NCBI GenBank assembly: GCA_003439945.1
Contig: QVRM01006058.1
Span: 1 to 64,000 of the forward strand
Direction: 5' to 3'
Origin: Dermanyssus gallinae
Taxonomy: Eukaryota; Arthropoda; Arachnida; Mesostigmata; Dermanyssidae
DNA: 64,000 nt
The position numbers and the translations under genes were made by a program. A model generated the notes under the pieces. The model saw nothing but the letters and a program-made list of their open reading frames with translations. It was not told the DNA's origin and made no database searches. Within the stretch, counting starts at the first letter, position 1. Each line of letters opens with the position of its first letter. Shown one piece after another: positions 47,862 to 59,852 of the stretch.

Positions 47862-49424
47862 TTATCCCGCACAAGTGCGATTATGACCACGTTTAAGATT
47901 TCCGTACCCAAAATGCAGTACTGCACATTTCTCAATAGACAGCTTAAGATAGAGGTTGGTTGACCGATTGTGGGATCTATTTAATCCTTCTGGAAACAGC
48001 CGTTGGTTCGGGGAATCGGCACGACAATATATTTTGACATCATCGGCATATACGTTCCTTTGTAACGTTGGTGGTAATATATACATCAAATGAATTAGTA
48101 CACAGATATTGTATGAAGAGTCCTAGGGTATCTTGAAGTCGTTTGGATTGTGTCGACATATTGTTCATTAGCACGTATTCTAAATGTCGTATTGTGAGAA
48201 AGGTCACTAATCCGTGAAACCAAATGAACGCCAACTCCAAACTGAGGGAGCCTTGCTAATCTTATGGCGAGTTACACGTCCCAAAGCAGATTTGAAATGA
48301 AACTACACGGCGTCAAAACGGTGAGGTTTGTTTATATCTGTTGCCCAGTACAAGTTATGTGTGTTTAGTGGTTGCAGTGTTGTACTGTATCCCGGACGAC
48401 AGGCAAACTGAACTTCTGACATGAGGCCTTGGTGTTCAGCATTTTTATAAATTGCCACCAAGAATATGCTTTCCAGTAGCTTGCACGATACGGCCGTAAA
48501 GAGTGAGTACGGATGATTTCTCGGTTCGGCTTTAGAATCTTTATTTGGCACGGTAGCAGTCCAGAAGATCTCTGGCAGTTTACATTCATCGCGCGATTTT
48601 CTGAATATCCGCAAAAGCGTTACGCACATAGAGATGCCCTGCGTTTTTTAGCAGGCGCGACGGGAGACTCTCTCGAGAGAGTCGCTCGTTTTTAACGTCA
48701 TTTTTTTCAGATATACCAAAGTGTGAAATAGGTCTGACACCAACACCCGAATATTATTTTAAAGCAGTCCCTACGGAAGTGTCGGTTGTCTGGTGTAGGT
48801 GTCTTTGTTGACGCTCTATGAGTTCAGCATAGATTGGGTAGGCATTCCTGAAGTGTCCTCTAAGGATCTATAATTTTTCTCTATCGTCGATTGCGAAACG
48901 TCCCGTCTGAGCGTCGAATGGAGTTCAAAGTCTCTTCCAACCAGTCTGGTGCGAACGTAGTTTTGAATAGCCTTCACGCTGTTGCCGCGCAGAACAGCAT
49001 GCTCTGTGATAGTCCGCCTTCTTTTTGGTGCGTTCCCTATCTTCTTCTGCAAGTGCTTGATTATCGTTTGAGATTATCTTTCTCGAGTGCCAGATGAAGG
49101 TTGGAGATGTGATAACCCATGTTTGTAGTATGACGTCTTTTAGTAGTATTCTCTTATATCTAATATTATATTATAGCTAGTATTAGTGCGAGGGTCATCC
49201 CGTTCACATTACAATGGAAAAAGCCGATCAAGTTAATTTAGTCGAGCTTGGATTCCTTGCTTAATAGTTCTCTTCTCGTAGGCCAAAACTCGTGCAGCAG
49301 GTTGGTCATTCCTTTGACAGTACGTAATCACAAACTTTACGACATGAAGATGTGATAATATGGTACTTAGTGGCACTTGGACCTCACTCACGAATTCGTC
49401 ATTGCATAAAACGATGTAGAGCAA
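47862..49424 (-). pseudogene. RTE/CR1-like LINE relic: endonuclease end and reverse transcriptase
   Basis: Reading the minus strand from 49424, EFVSEVQVPLSTILSHLHVVKF resembles the C-terminal end of a LINE endonuclease (plg-x-SDH-x-x-v-x-F), with the SDH reading SHL. The linker RRRTITEHAVLRGNSVKAI lies near 49000. The RT begins with CKLPEIFWTATVPNKDSK (about 48560-48590), then NHPYSLFTAVSCKLLES (N-x-R-P-x-S-L block), then MSEVQFACRPGYSTTLQ (Q-x-G-F-R-x-G-x-STT). NVYADDVKIYC carries the catalytic YADD at 48039-48050, followed by LKLSIEKCAVLHFGYGN. The order and spacing are those of RTE/CR1-type elements. Frameshifts and the degraded SDH show that it is dead. Confidence 0.8.
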
Positions 49425-49868
49425 GGATTAGGTCGTTACCGTATACCTAGTCGATTATTTATATTACTGAAATGACCATAACAAATAGAGCGAGTCCTCG
49501 GTAAGCGTAAGAAATAGCAGAATTCACTCATTAGAGTATTTATTTTACTTACACAAAATTGTAATATAAATTAATACATACAAAAATTTCGGTCATCCTC
49601 GATAGTAAGATATATTTCAGTATCATCCTGCCGTAGCTCATCGCGAGTAGCATTGTCATGGTCGCACCGTCTATAATACCTGCGTAGAACCTGCTGCCCT
49701 CACTTCTGCTGGGAGCCGTCAGCTCCTTCACCACGACTGGGTGGACTCTACAGATGTATGCATATATAGGTGTCCGTCCGAGGCACATGGTGAAGCTGTA
49801 CCAACCCACTCTATATGAGAGTAATATTCCCAGTGCATACATTCTCAGAAGACAATTGTCGTCCCACT
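49425..49868. other. No gene seen
   Basis: A 97-codon minus-strand frame (49549-49842) has no known motif. Confidence 0.35.
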
Positions 49869-50255
49869 GACAGTCTTATATAATATATAAATATAAATAT
49901 AATAATATAAATATAAATATAAATATAAATATAAATATAAATATAAATATATAAATATAAATATAAATATAAATATAATATAAATATAAATATAAATATA
50001 ATATAAATATAAATATAAATATAAATATAAATATAAATATACATATAAATATAAAAGAAATATAAATAGAAAAAAATAGAAAGAAATATAAATAGAATCC
50101 CATATAAATAAATCTAAGATAAATTCATATAATATAAATAATAATAAATATAATATACATCATAATATAAAGATACATATAATATAAATATCCTATAAAT
50201 CTAATATAAATATCCATAATTCACATATAAATATAAATATAATATACACTATACA
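49869..50255. repeat. (ATAAAT)n minisatellite
   Basis: About 390 bp built mainly from the hexamer TATAAA/ATAAAT. It is near-perfect from 49880 to 50040 and increasingly degenerate (with GAAAT and ATACAT variants) to about 50255. It differs from the TA arrays in phase and period. Confidence 0.92.
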
Positions 50256-50596
50256 AATCATACCTATACCTCTACCACTATCCCTCTATTCCCTTCCCTC
50301 TTTATCCATACATACCACCCGGCCCCACATCGAGAGCCGGTGTGCTCTAGTGCAGTGGGTGTATTGCATGGATGTATACACACGAAGACCCAGCGGCTTG
50401 GGAATCCCTGCCTCCTGCCGCTACTGCATGGTGCCGCAAATTTGGCTGGTCCGTTGCTTATTTGGTTGGTTGGTTGGCTGATTATTTCGGCAAGAACAAG
50501 GGGATCAGCAGGTGGAGGGAATGTGCAATGATTTGAGGTTCGACCGCTGGTGTTGCTTATCCGGTTCACTCTGTTTTGCGTTTTTTTCTTCTGGTC
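50256..50596. other. No gene seen
   Basis: Mixed sequence with a (TTGG)n run near 50460-50480. Confidence 0.35.
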
Positions 50597-50613
50597 TTCT
50601 CTCTCTCTCTCTC

Positions 50614-50658
<45 letters not shown>
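50597..50658. repeat. (CT)n-(TA)n compound microsatellite
   Basis: CT repeats run directly into about 36 bp of TA, as at 8105-8152. Confidence 0.9.
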
Positions 50659-50660
<2 letters not shown>

Positions 50661-50911
50661 CACTTTCTGTGTGACTGTTCTGGCAATGACCGGCGGCGGA
50701 GCACTACGCACGCAGGCACACTTCACGCCAACCCAGAAGATATCCATCTATGCATTCGCTTACTTGGCCGTCGGCTCTCTTTACCATCACCTCAGCCGCC
50801 CCATCAGCATCATAAGTGCCCCCTATTGCTTTGTATGTATATGTGGAAACAGAGTCAATAAGACAGTGCGGGAACAGCAACTACGCCTCGATTAATATAT
50901 ATTATATACTC

Positions 50912-51035
<124 letters not shown>

Positions 51036-51039
51036 ACAA

Positions 51040-52380
51040 GGGCCCTCTCCCTAGCGTCACGTCGGCGGCGACGATGTGAGAGGTTTTAAGTATCTTATAA
51101 TTTAATGTTTACTGTGGCGGCGAACAAAAAAGAAGAATAAGACGAAAAACACGCTTCAATTCATTGTTTATAATTATAATTTAAGAATGTATTTACTTTT
51201 ACTTTGTCGCTTTCGATGCTTCTTTCAAATGCAGCAGCTTGTGTCCAGCTAGAAGTGCTGTAAGCGTAAGATCCATGATAAGCATGATGGCGAGTCCTCA
51301 AAGTATACTCGACCATGACAAGTCGACGGGTGCAATTCTGAGGCGTTGGGGGTTATGGGGAAAGCTAACAACTTTACTCTTGTCATATGTTTGAGCTTCT
51401 ATCAAGTGAGGTCTTCCCGTATTATGTCAACCCAGTGAGTGATCAAACAGTGTGAGCGCGCTAGTAAGGACAAGTGTAGCATCGTTATTGTCGCAGATGA
51501 AGACCTCTTCCTTGCACCGTTCACTCATGTGGCTAGTAAAACCTGCTGCAATCAATGAGAAGAGCGGACTAGCAGTATAAGAATCTGCCACTAAAGGCGA
51601 GACCAATACCGTTTTAATTTTACGTTATATATATATATATATAAATATATGCGACAAAAAATGTTAGCTCTTTTACGTCATCCTCGCTCCGGGAACGTCT
51701 AGAGCAATACACGCTTAGAATTCTGACTAGTCATTGAGTACGAGTTCACTCAATACGAACGATATGCCGCTCACACTGTGTCAGTCTGTTCTCGCTAAAG
51801 GGAGGCTGCGATTGCCCATCGTCTAGTCACTACTTATTGGGATCACTTGATGTCATAGTAACAGTAGTAACTAACTAGAAGCACTTTGTTACAACATTTA
51901 ATGCATCGTTCTGGCAATGGTCGCCATTGCCATAGCTATTACTACTACGACTATTCTAAGTACTTCTGTCATTATGACATCTGCACATGGTCTTTTCGCC
52001 AAGTTGCCAGCCATGCTTACAGAACTAACTTGCCAGAAGTAACGACCGAAACGATGACGCACAATGGACAAGCTGCATAACTTCTAGTTACAACACCGCT
52101 ACGCGGCGAAACGAGCGCTGGAATTGTTTAACGTTACCTACGTTTAAAAGTTATGATGGCTCTATACGCATTTCGCACAGACCTACACAGACATGCGTAC
52201 GCGCAGACACACATACCTACTTGGCCACGTGGACGAAGTATATTACCATTGCTAAGTAAGCACGGATACAAATCTAGCAACGACGGCATTACGTAATATC
52301 GACTAAAACAAATGTGTGAGCATTTTGCACAATATTATTTCATTGAGAATTTTGTTTAATATTAATTAACAATTAATTAA
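51040..52380. other. AT-rich intergenic stretch, no gene seen
   Basis: Only a short (TA)n at 51626-51650 is notable. Confidence 0.4.
51626..51650. repeat. (TA)n microsatellite
   Basis: About 25 bp of TA with one AA interruption. Confidence 0.85.
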
Positions 52381-52383
52381 ATT

Positions 52384-52463
52384 AGTGAGTTACACGTGAA
52401 ACAGGTTCTCGGAACTGTATCACCTCGGGGTCGAACTTGCAACTCACGACCCATGCTATCCTT

Positions 52464-52466
<3 letters not shown>
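52384..52466 (-). mobile_element. SINE fragment with B box
   Basis: On the minus strand AGTTCGACCCC (complement of 52427-52437) fits an RNA polymerase III B box. The A box would lie where the (TA)n array now stands and is not seen, so this is at best a partial or disrupted tRNA-derived element. Confidence 0.35.
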
Positions 52467-52517
<51 letters not shown>

Positions 52518-52520
52518 TAC
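52467..52520. repeat. (TA)n microsatellite
   Basis: About 54 bp of TA ending in ACACATATATAC. The next bases, AGTGGC, are the same as those beside the array at 28664. Confidence 0.92.
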
Positions 52521-53017
52521 AGTGGCGGAGGGTGAACGCATTAACGTAATGGGCATGTCATTGCAGCCTGCCCGCGCTCTATGGGGCTCGGCCCCGATGG
52601 CTAGATTTGCGAACCTGGTCTTCTGTAAGCACTTGTTCTCCTGTTGTCCGAAAAGTTGCCGCGGCCGTGCTATTCCAACATTGGCCTTCTCTCTCAGTAT
52701 CCCTTCTTCAAGTAATCTTCCCTTTTCCCACCTTTTGATCCGCAAATGTAGATTACGAAACCGTTCACGCCATTTTTGGACACATGCTCTATCTCTGAGT
52801 CCGGCAGCCTAAGTCTAGTTAGCTAAAGCGCCTCGCCGATGACCGAAGTGTGACAGACGTAATCATCGGATTATATATATATATATATATATATATAAAC
52901 GTCAAAATGTATATTTATACATATGTGGATTTAATATGTGCTCGGCGCATATACCTAGATACACAAATCACCCTTTGATATTAGGAGCGATTAGAACAGC
53001 ATAAGCGGACATGTTGA

Positions 53018-53049
<32 letters not shown>

Positions 53050-53417
53050 AGAGACATCTTTTAAATATTTTAAATGATAAGATATTGGACAATTGTCTCC
53101 TGAGAACCTGTGCACCGGGACTATAGCTCTATCTCGTAAAGAATGGGTCGAGACCACTTTAACAGCGTGCCGCAGCGGACAGACGCCGCGTGGCGATGCC
53201 TGAAGAAAGCCGCAGATCTTTTGTCTCTGGCTGTAAGGTTTAGCTGCTCACCGACCCTGTGGAGATGCTTGCGGGTGACGTCGCCTGGGCCGCTTAGAGT
53301 CTCGAACGCGCATTTCGCGAGTTTCCTTGTCTCGGCTAGACTACCAGCATGACCTGCCAAGGCTGCCACTCCGCCATTCCCTCCAGATATATGTATATAT
53401 ATATATATATATACATT
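52521..53417. other. Intergenic with three short (TA)n arrays
   Basis: TA arrays lie at 52872-52897, 53026-53050 and 53387-53413. A frame open on both strands at 53121-53429 has no recognisable domain. Confidence 0.45.
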
Positions 53418-53508
53418 GCCTCCTCCCATTCCTCTATCCTTCGTGAGGCTGGCGCGCTAGTGAATAGAGCATTAGACAGAAAGACACATAGTGGATATAA
53501 CAAACATT

Positions 53509-53544
<36 letters not shown>

Positions 53545-53636
53545 CATATCTAGCCCACTATTAAAGGATCTCCTTTTGTAAAACGCTCTTCCGTTAGCGT
53601 GCCAGCCTTGCGAAGGATAGAGGAATGGGAAGAGGC
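53418..53636. mobile_element. Fold-back (inverted-repeat) element with (TA)n core
   Basis: The left arm, from about 53418, and the reverse complement of the right arm, ending at about 53636, share the sequence beginning TCCCATTCCTCTATCCTTCG and continuing with AGGCTGGC-n-CGCTA. Over the best 40 or so positions there are about six mismatches, all transitions; weaker similarity continues inward for about 15-20 bp more. The core (about 53480-53577) holds a (TA)n array at 53512-53541. The arms resemble a tRNA-like head (GCTAGTGAATAGAGCATTAG), so this may be two SINE heads in opposite orientation or a fold-back MITE. The sides are bounded by (TA)n on the left. Confidence 0.7.
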
Positions 53637-54189
53637 GAAATAACAAAAAAAAATATCATCAGCAGTAGTAATCACAGGAAGGGCCTGCCCGCCTGTCGAT
53701 GTTGTTGGGCTGCCATAGGCCATGCGTGCCATCTCTTCTGCCAGTATGAAGATTTTTCTATCTACGTGTTTGTATCTATCTGTTGTGCCAACTCGTCTAC
53801 TCAATGGCCCGGTGAGGACGAGTAGTCTCGACCCTCCTTCAAGATAAGGCCGACTCATGCCGTGTTGTTAACAGCGCTGACGACGACCTCGCAGTGAAGC
53901 TCACTCACCTCAGCTCGCCAGCGTCGTCTATTCCGCTATCAGCTGCGATCCATCTCGCATTTTGAAGTCGTCTCGTGACCAGCAACGATACCAGGAGCAG
54001 CAGCAGCGACAAATATCGCATATGAGGGTGGGTGCCCCATGGTGGGTCGGGGCGAGCTAAGGGCGCCGGCCTTCGTTTGTATATATATCTGAAAGAAATC
54101 AGCAGTCAACTGACTATCGGTCAGTCAAAAATCCTTATTCGCTCTCTCCGTAAGATTATCTACCTCACCCCTCCTTCTCTGTCTCGCTG

Positions 54190-54215
54190 TATATATATAT
54201 ATATATATATATATA
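54190..54215. repeat. (TA)n microsatellite
   Basis: About 26 bp of TA. Confidence 0.9.
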
Positions 54216-54734
54216 AACTCTCCCCTCGCGCTCTCTACTTCACTATCTCGCTTCCTGTTTGCTAAACACATTTGAAGAGAACACGAATGGTATGAATATA
54301 AAAGCCAACGCTGGCACGCTCGAGATCGAGAATCGTCGTCGAGTGGTGACTGCTCACTTTCGAATGTGGGGTCGGTCCTCAGCTGGCGACTACCCTCATA
54401 CCCCCGCCCCACTCCATTCCGACGGACTCGCTCGGAATAAGCGAGCGAACGCACGAACGAATGTCCGATGCGACGGCCGATATCCGCGCCCTATCTGGCT
54501 GCCGGCGTCCATACGCCGACGGTACAGTACAGATGTAGTAGAGCCGTGTTACATTCCTGACCTCAACTTTCCTTCCCCTTTCGACCTCCTCTCTGTGTCT
54601 CTCGCGTTCTCGCTTTCTCTCTGGCTGGGTTTCGCTCTTATTTTGCCGCGCCGTCTTCCTCCGCGCAGAGGTCATCTTACGCGCTAGTCATTTCCCCTCC
54701 GTCATCTAGCCGCCCGGCATCGCCGCAGCAACAG

Positions 54735-54881
54735 ACGAAAGAACAACAACCGCAACAACAGCAGCAACAATAGCAAAACAACAATAACAAAGCAGCAACA
54801 ACAATAGCAAAACAACAATAACAAAGCAGCAACAACAACAACAACAACAGCAACAACAACCACAACAACAGCAGCAATAAT

Positions 54882-54916
<35 letters not shown>

Positions 54917-54930
54917 AGCAACAACAACAA
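54735..54930. repeat. Long (CAA)n/(CAG) array with an internal higher-order repeat
   Basis: About 195 bp of CAA, CAG and TAA triplets. A segment near 54765-54800 (CAGCAACAATAGCAAAACAA...) is repeated next to itself with a period of about 36 bp, indicating local duplication inside the triplet array. Confidence 0.85.
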
Positions 54931-56026
54931 CAGGGCAAGGACGATTCGTGTAGAACCTGCTCATGCATACGCACGCTTCTTGACTTGTAATGCGCTAGCT
55001 AGCTAGGGATCGAGTGAGCTTAAATTCATACCTATTCTCTGACCACTTAGTTCAATCGAATTGTCCTTGGCCTCGTACATACATTTAGCCGATAGCGACT
55101 CGCACCAACTAACCAAGAAAGCACTCTGTCTCTCCATTTCCTTCTTGATCTCGTGGCCACAAGCCGCCTGCCTGTAGTTTTTGCTGTTTTGTTATTGTTA
55201 TCGTCAGTTGAAAGAGCAGCCCGTAGACAGGACTGCCTAAAGCGACGACGTCGACAACGATGAAGACGACAACCGATGATAACAACAACAACAACAACAA
55301 TAACAGCAACGGTTAAGTGTGGGGTCGTTCGTGCCAGACGAACAGCTTCGCTTCAGAAGCAAGGCCCTCTTCGGGAAGTCTAGCGTGTGCTCAGGTAGTG
55401 CCAGGTAGTGCAGAGACATAGGGTCATAGAAGTTGAAGATTCAAATAGAGCCGTCGAACTGGGAACGATACGTCGTCGGCAGCGCGGCTTCGGGGGGTTC
55501 GCGCACATAAAGGCCATTTGTAGCCTAGAAGGCATTGGTGGTGGTGGTGGTGGTGGTAGTTGTAGGTAGTGGTAAACGCGACCGCACCAGTAACAGAACA
55601 AGCACAAATTTGGCCAGTTGTTGCGGCGCGAGAAGCTGCCTTGTCGAATCCTGCCTGGCCCTCGATCTCGCTGGCTCTCCTCGCCTACCTACGTATGACT
55701 TTGCGACTTTGCTCAACCGGTTCCCTGTCTTTACGACGAGGTCGTGCCCGACATAGCGAGCAAGCGGGCAGGAGGGCGAGCAATAACATAGCAGCGAGAT
55801 AGGTCCTGCTGCCGCTGCCGGTGCAGTCTTGTATGCTCTATATATTTGTGGAGTGTGTTTATGTGCATGCGTCTGTGTATGTATGTATGTATGTGGATGG
55901 AAGAGCCGTAGAGAGCCGTCGTAACCGGACTCTGCGTTCGCTGACCACCGAGTGTCGTCTGTTTCGTCTCCTCGGGTGTAGAGACTTGCGTAGAAACGCT
56001 GGTCACGTACGTTTTTAACGTCCCCG

Positions 56027-56068
56027 TATATATATATATATATATTATATTTTTTTAATATATATATA

Positions 56069-56127
<59 letters not shown>
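56027..56127. repeat. Interrupted (TA)n array
   Basis: About 100 bp of TA with TTATATTTTTTTAATA and TTTTATA interruptions. Confidence 0.93.
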
Positions 56128-56130
<3 letters not shown>

Positions 56131-57095
56131 CAGCGGACTATACAAAAATAAAGTACTTCATGTGCAAGCTAGAAAGCCCTAGCGAATTCGATTAAGTCCG
56201 AAGGTGGATCATACAAATTGTCGGGACTAAAAACAGATAAACTATATATAACATCAAAAAAGAACCTAAATGTACAACTAGCAAGAATCGGCAGATATAC
56301 TTTGTTTTTTACTTGTGGCGTCATATAGGGAAATAAGTCTTAGTCATTTCATAGCATCCCGGTTGTCGCCGGACGTCGCTCTCAGCCTTTTTAATTTAAA
56401 GAATTTCTAGTACCATATTTTGTTGTTTTTTTAATTAATTATTACAATATTTACATAAGGCTTTATAACAGTTTGGTTGTACGAAAGCTTACCTATTGAT
56501 GTGAGGTTTGGCGGCCTTAGTAAACAAACAAATTGAAGATATGGAAATTTTACGGGGAAAATTCTTTCGTCGTGTCTCATTAAGAAATAACATTGCCTGA
56601 AATTATATTTTAATAAGCCCTCGGGGACTACAGTCTAGAGCGGACTAGCGCATGTGCAATCGTATTATAAGCTCATCAAATAAAGCAAACTATTTTAGCA
56701 TTTGTTTAAACAACATTTTAAGCTGTAACACTATTTCTTCAAAACAAATTGCCAAGACAGATCGTGTAAATAACCAATTTTCGTGGCGGATGGCCAGAGC
56801 ACTGAGAACTTAAAACGCTAATGGCGCAAATGTCGGCACACAAGTAAACTGCCTGTTGCATGAATCTAGGTAACGGTTTGTAAAATGTAAAGAATGTAAA
56901 TAATGCCCCTCTTTCACATAATAGCGGTGTATTTAAATTGAATTGAAAAAAGGATTGCACCGATGGCTGCTCACGGGATACAAGTCATATGGCTTTACTC
57001 ATCTAAACCGAACATGTTAGTACTTGACGAAACTAAATCATTCTGCGCAGTGAAATATAAGTTTGCGTATGTTAATGGGCGGTTTTATGAGGCTA
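56128..57095. other. AT-rich intergenic stretch, no gene seen
   Basis: No supported gene before the LINE relic. Confidence 0.4.
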
Positions 57096-57099
57096 GAGC

Positions 57100-57370
57100 A
57101 ATGACCACTATCTGCGGAATAGTCCATGTTGTAAAGATAGATACTCGTTACCGGCTTTGCAATACATGCGTTTCATATGAAGTTATATACACGAAAAGGG
57201 CTTTACGAAATAACGGCCGAAAGCAAATGCGAGCTATGTGGAGATTTGTTCGCTGACAAAAGTAGTAAAGCTGTAATACAAATGGGTATAAATCAAATAC
57301 TGGTTAATAAAATAAATTTGGCATCATATGCGGATAACGTACGAGTTTGATACATCATTCGATCAGTAAC
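57100..57370 (+). pseudogene. LINE reverse transcriptase fragment around the YADD motif
   Basis: Across two + strand frames the peptide reads LFADKSSKAVIQMGINQILV, then NKINLASYADNVRV and YIIRSVTD. This matches the RT segment of RTE/Jockey-like elements that runs LFN-x-x-L-E-x-(A/V)IR-x-x-x-I...LAYADD(V/I)-x-(V/I)IGRS. The second catalytic aspartate reads Asn (YADN), enough on its own to abolish activity. A (CAA)n array follows at once. The upstream RT blocks are only faintly suggested (TRKGL near 57195). Confidence 0.6.
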
Positions 57371-57404
57371 AGACGACCGCAGAAGAACTAAGAAGAAGAA
57401 GAAC

Positions 57405-57510
57405 AACAACAACAGCAACAACAACGACAACAACAACAGCAACGACAACAGCAACAACAACAACAGCAACAACAACGACAACAGCAACAACTACAGCAAC
57501 AGCAACAACA
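57405..57510. repeat. (CAA)n/(CAG) triplet array
   Basis: CAA, CAG and CGA triplets over about 105 bp, directly following the RT relic. Confidence 0.85.
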
Positions 57511-57519
57511 TTTGCTCGC

Positions 57520-59440
57520 TTACTGGCACTATTAGTAAGGGTCAAGTCAAATGGATGACCTCATCGACATCGGCGTGTAGGCGAGGAACCCCGAAGGCTA
57601 GCGTCGCATCATCATTAACGACGACGACGACGCCGAACGAGAAGATGAGGATGGTCCTCTAACGAAATCAATTTATTAGCACCCACTCTCGGGCGAGCGA
57701 CTGCCAAGTTGGAGAGCGTGGAGAGGCAGGCATATCTGCTCTAAATGGAGGCGAGAGGGCTGTCGCGCGGTTCGCCGCCGGCAATTGCCCGGCAGTAACA
57801 GGATGACAGAGTTTAGCGGTCGGTCTCGGCTCAGCCGCATACGAACGCAGAGCAGCTACTATTTGTCACATGTGCTCTTTTGTTCGTGCGTCATGAAGCA
57901 ATGATGATTTGAGTTCGGGCAAGGGCGGAACCGAAGGGTCGCTAGAGTTTGTGCCTTGTCTTCAGAGGGCGTTAAACTAAGTCACAAGCATGTAAACATA
58001 TATATATATATATACGAGGATGGATCGGCAAATGGTAAAACTTTTAATTCTGCCACCAGACCGAAACCGCCAAGGTCTTCTGGTTTGTTCTGCTAAGAAG
58101 CAGCTTCCATGAGCTACACACACATTTCGCGCCAAGCGGTGGCGACGTTCATTGTTTGAGTTTGGTTTATAAATTATTAATCTGACCAATATTTTACGAA
58201 ATTGGTTCCAAAGTAGTAGAATTTCTAGCAAATAAACGCCCGTCGCGAAATGTCTGAATTCAACCTTCAGCCGGCAGCAGAACATCCTAGAGTGCTAACA
58301 GGAGACAAGTCATAGGTACATGGTTAAGATATCGAGACCAACGCCCAATCCTCCCAGTGGTGCTTCCAAGGAGAGAGTCAATCACACCAAAATTCGCTTC
58401 GCTCTTTTTGGACTAGGGGACTAGGGAATTATCTTTCATATTTTTTGCCACTTGGCTCAACGGTGAATACTACTGCAAAAGAAGTAAAGACAAATTGGCA
58501 AAAAAGGCTTGACTCAATTTCGAATAATGCGTTTAAAAGTGTTTCGGAAAGTGGGAACAAAGGTGGCACAAATGCATTGCAGCGAGCGGGAACTACTTTG
58601 AAGGGGAAAAAAAGACGCTTTGGAAGATTAAATTTATATATCTTTTTGCTTTCTTAAATGTGTATCAAATTTTTTTCTCGATCCTACCTCGTACATATGG
58701 AGTGTGTGACAAAGCGATACAAGCTTTGCAGGGAACATAAACTCTGTTATATTACGTTCGTTCTGTATAACAGATTTAATAAAAAGCTGTTTTGCAAATG
58801 ACCCCGCTTGGAATGTACACAGTGCTACGTTTTTCCATAATCAGCATAACAAGTGTCTTTGTGGGAAAAATTGAAATTTTATTGTTTACATTTTTGTATT
58901 TTACGTACTCCCTAAGCTCACACAATTGTGTGTCTCTGGTTGGCTTGGTGGAAGTCTTCATTTTGAACCGCCGTCAACTACATGCGTCATGTTTGGCTGT
59001 AAGTCTAGTACCGAGTGTAAACAAACATGACTTTCTAATTTGGATTAAGGTTTGAGGATACGAATGTTGTTCTTTGTCGGTGCTAAGTCAGACAAATAAG
59101 AGCGGCTCAAAATAGTCACATTTCTTATTCCCCAAAAACTAAGAAAAACCTTCACATCGCCAGAGCCTTAATAGATCGCAATTCATTGCTTTTCGTTGGA
59201 GGCCATGACGAAAATATTTGATATTGTCTAGGCCCTTTTTGTTAAAGCAGAGACGGCGCAAACCGTAACAATAAATATATAATCCCTCAAGCAAGCGTGC
59301 ATTGCTTAAAGTGTGCATCGTTCATCGTCGCCTACACACAAATAGATTTTTTCCTTTGTAATCGGTATGTCTTAACTTGTGTCTCAATTCTGTTGTCTCT
59401 ACTTTCTAGCAGGAAAGACAAAAATTAAAAGAATATTTGC
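57520..59440. other. Intergenic, no supported gene
   Basis: A GC-richer stretch (57540-57960) is followed by AT-rich sequence. A short (TA)n lies at 57999-58014. No exon supported. Confidence 0.4.
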
Positions 59441-59444
59441 AATA

Positions 59445-59690
59445 GCAGCGGTAACAACAGCAACAACAACAACAATTAAATTAATCATATTAGACCAGTA
59501 AATGACAACAACACCAACGAGAACAAGAACAACTACGACGACCAGAACAACATTCACAACTTGGCAGCGATACTCTAAAGGGCCCGAGTAATGACGCGAC
59601 GATGGTGATGATGATGATGACGATGATGCTAATGATACAGATATAGCGGCAAATGTACATGCAATTAGATCATATCAGTGACAAATTGTG

Positions 59691-59732
<42 letters not shown>

Positions 59733-59735
59733 ATT
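59445..59735. repeat. Triplet repeats upstream of the Lim3-like first exon
   Basis: (CAA)n at about 59455-59475, AAC/AGA repeats to 59560, GAT repeats near 59600-59630 and (TTG)(CTG)n(ATG) at 59689-59735. They lie in the probable promoter or 5' UTR region of the gene at 59849. Confidence 0.7.
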
Positions 59736-59810
59736 ACTGTGGCATTAATTGTAATGTAGCCGTGCGGAAATGGCTGTCGGGCTAGTGAGCGACGAGGGAG
59801 CGACTCGTGT

Positions 59811-59821
59811 TCAGTTCAGTT
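59811..59821 (+). promoter_or_regulatory. Possible initiator repeats
   Basis: TCAGTTCAGTT contains two overlapping TCAGTT motifs, each fitting the arthropod initiator TCA(G/T)T(T/C). If used, transcription would start only 13-18 nt before the uORF ATG, an unusually short leader, so the match may be chance. Confidence 0.25.
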
Positions 59822-59825
59822 CAGC

Positions 59826-59852
59826 ATGACGACCACTGTCGGTAGACGATGA
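59826..59852 (+). CDS. Upstream ORF (8 codons) overlapping the main ATG
   Basis: ATG at 59826, with A at -3, opens MTTTVGRR and stops at TGA 59850-59852. The stop shares ATGA with the main start codon at 59849. Such an overlap would let terminating ribosomes re-initiate on the main frame or would reduce its translation. This is inference and depends on the exon-1 model being right. Confidence 0.4.
   Translation: MTTTVGRR

Larger units (their letters stand above)
53640..56025. other. GC-richer intergenic region with triplet repeats
   Basis: Contains (TA)n at 54190-54215, a long CAA/CAG array at 54735-54930, (CAA)n at 55280-55312, (TGG)n near 55535-55557 and (GTAT)n near 55878-55893. Long frames are repeat-derived (poly-Leu, poly-Val, poly-Cys). 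No exon supported. Confidence 0.45.

Noticed and set aside
54677..54974. Poly-Leu/Val/Cys minus-strand frames resembling membrane segments
   Set aside because: They are the three frames of a (CAA)n array read in reverse.
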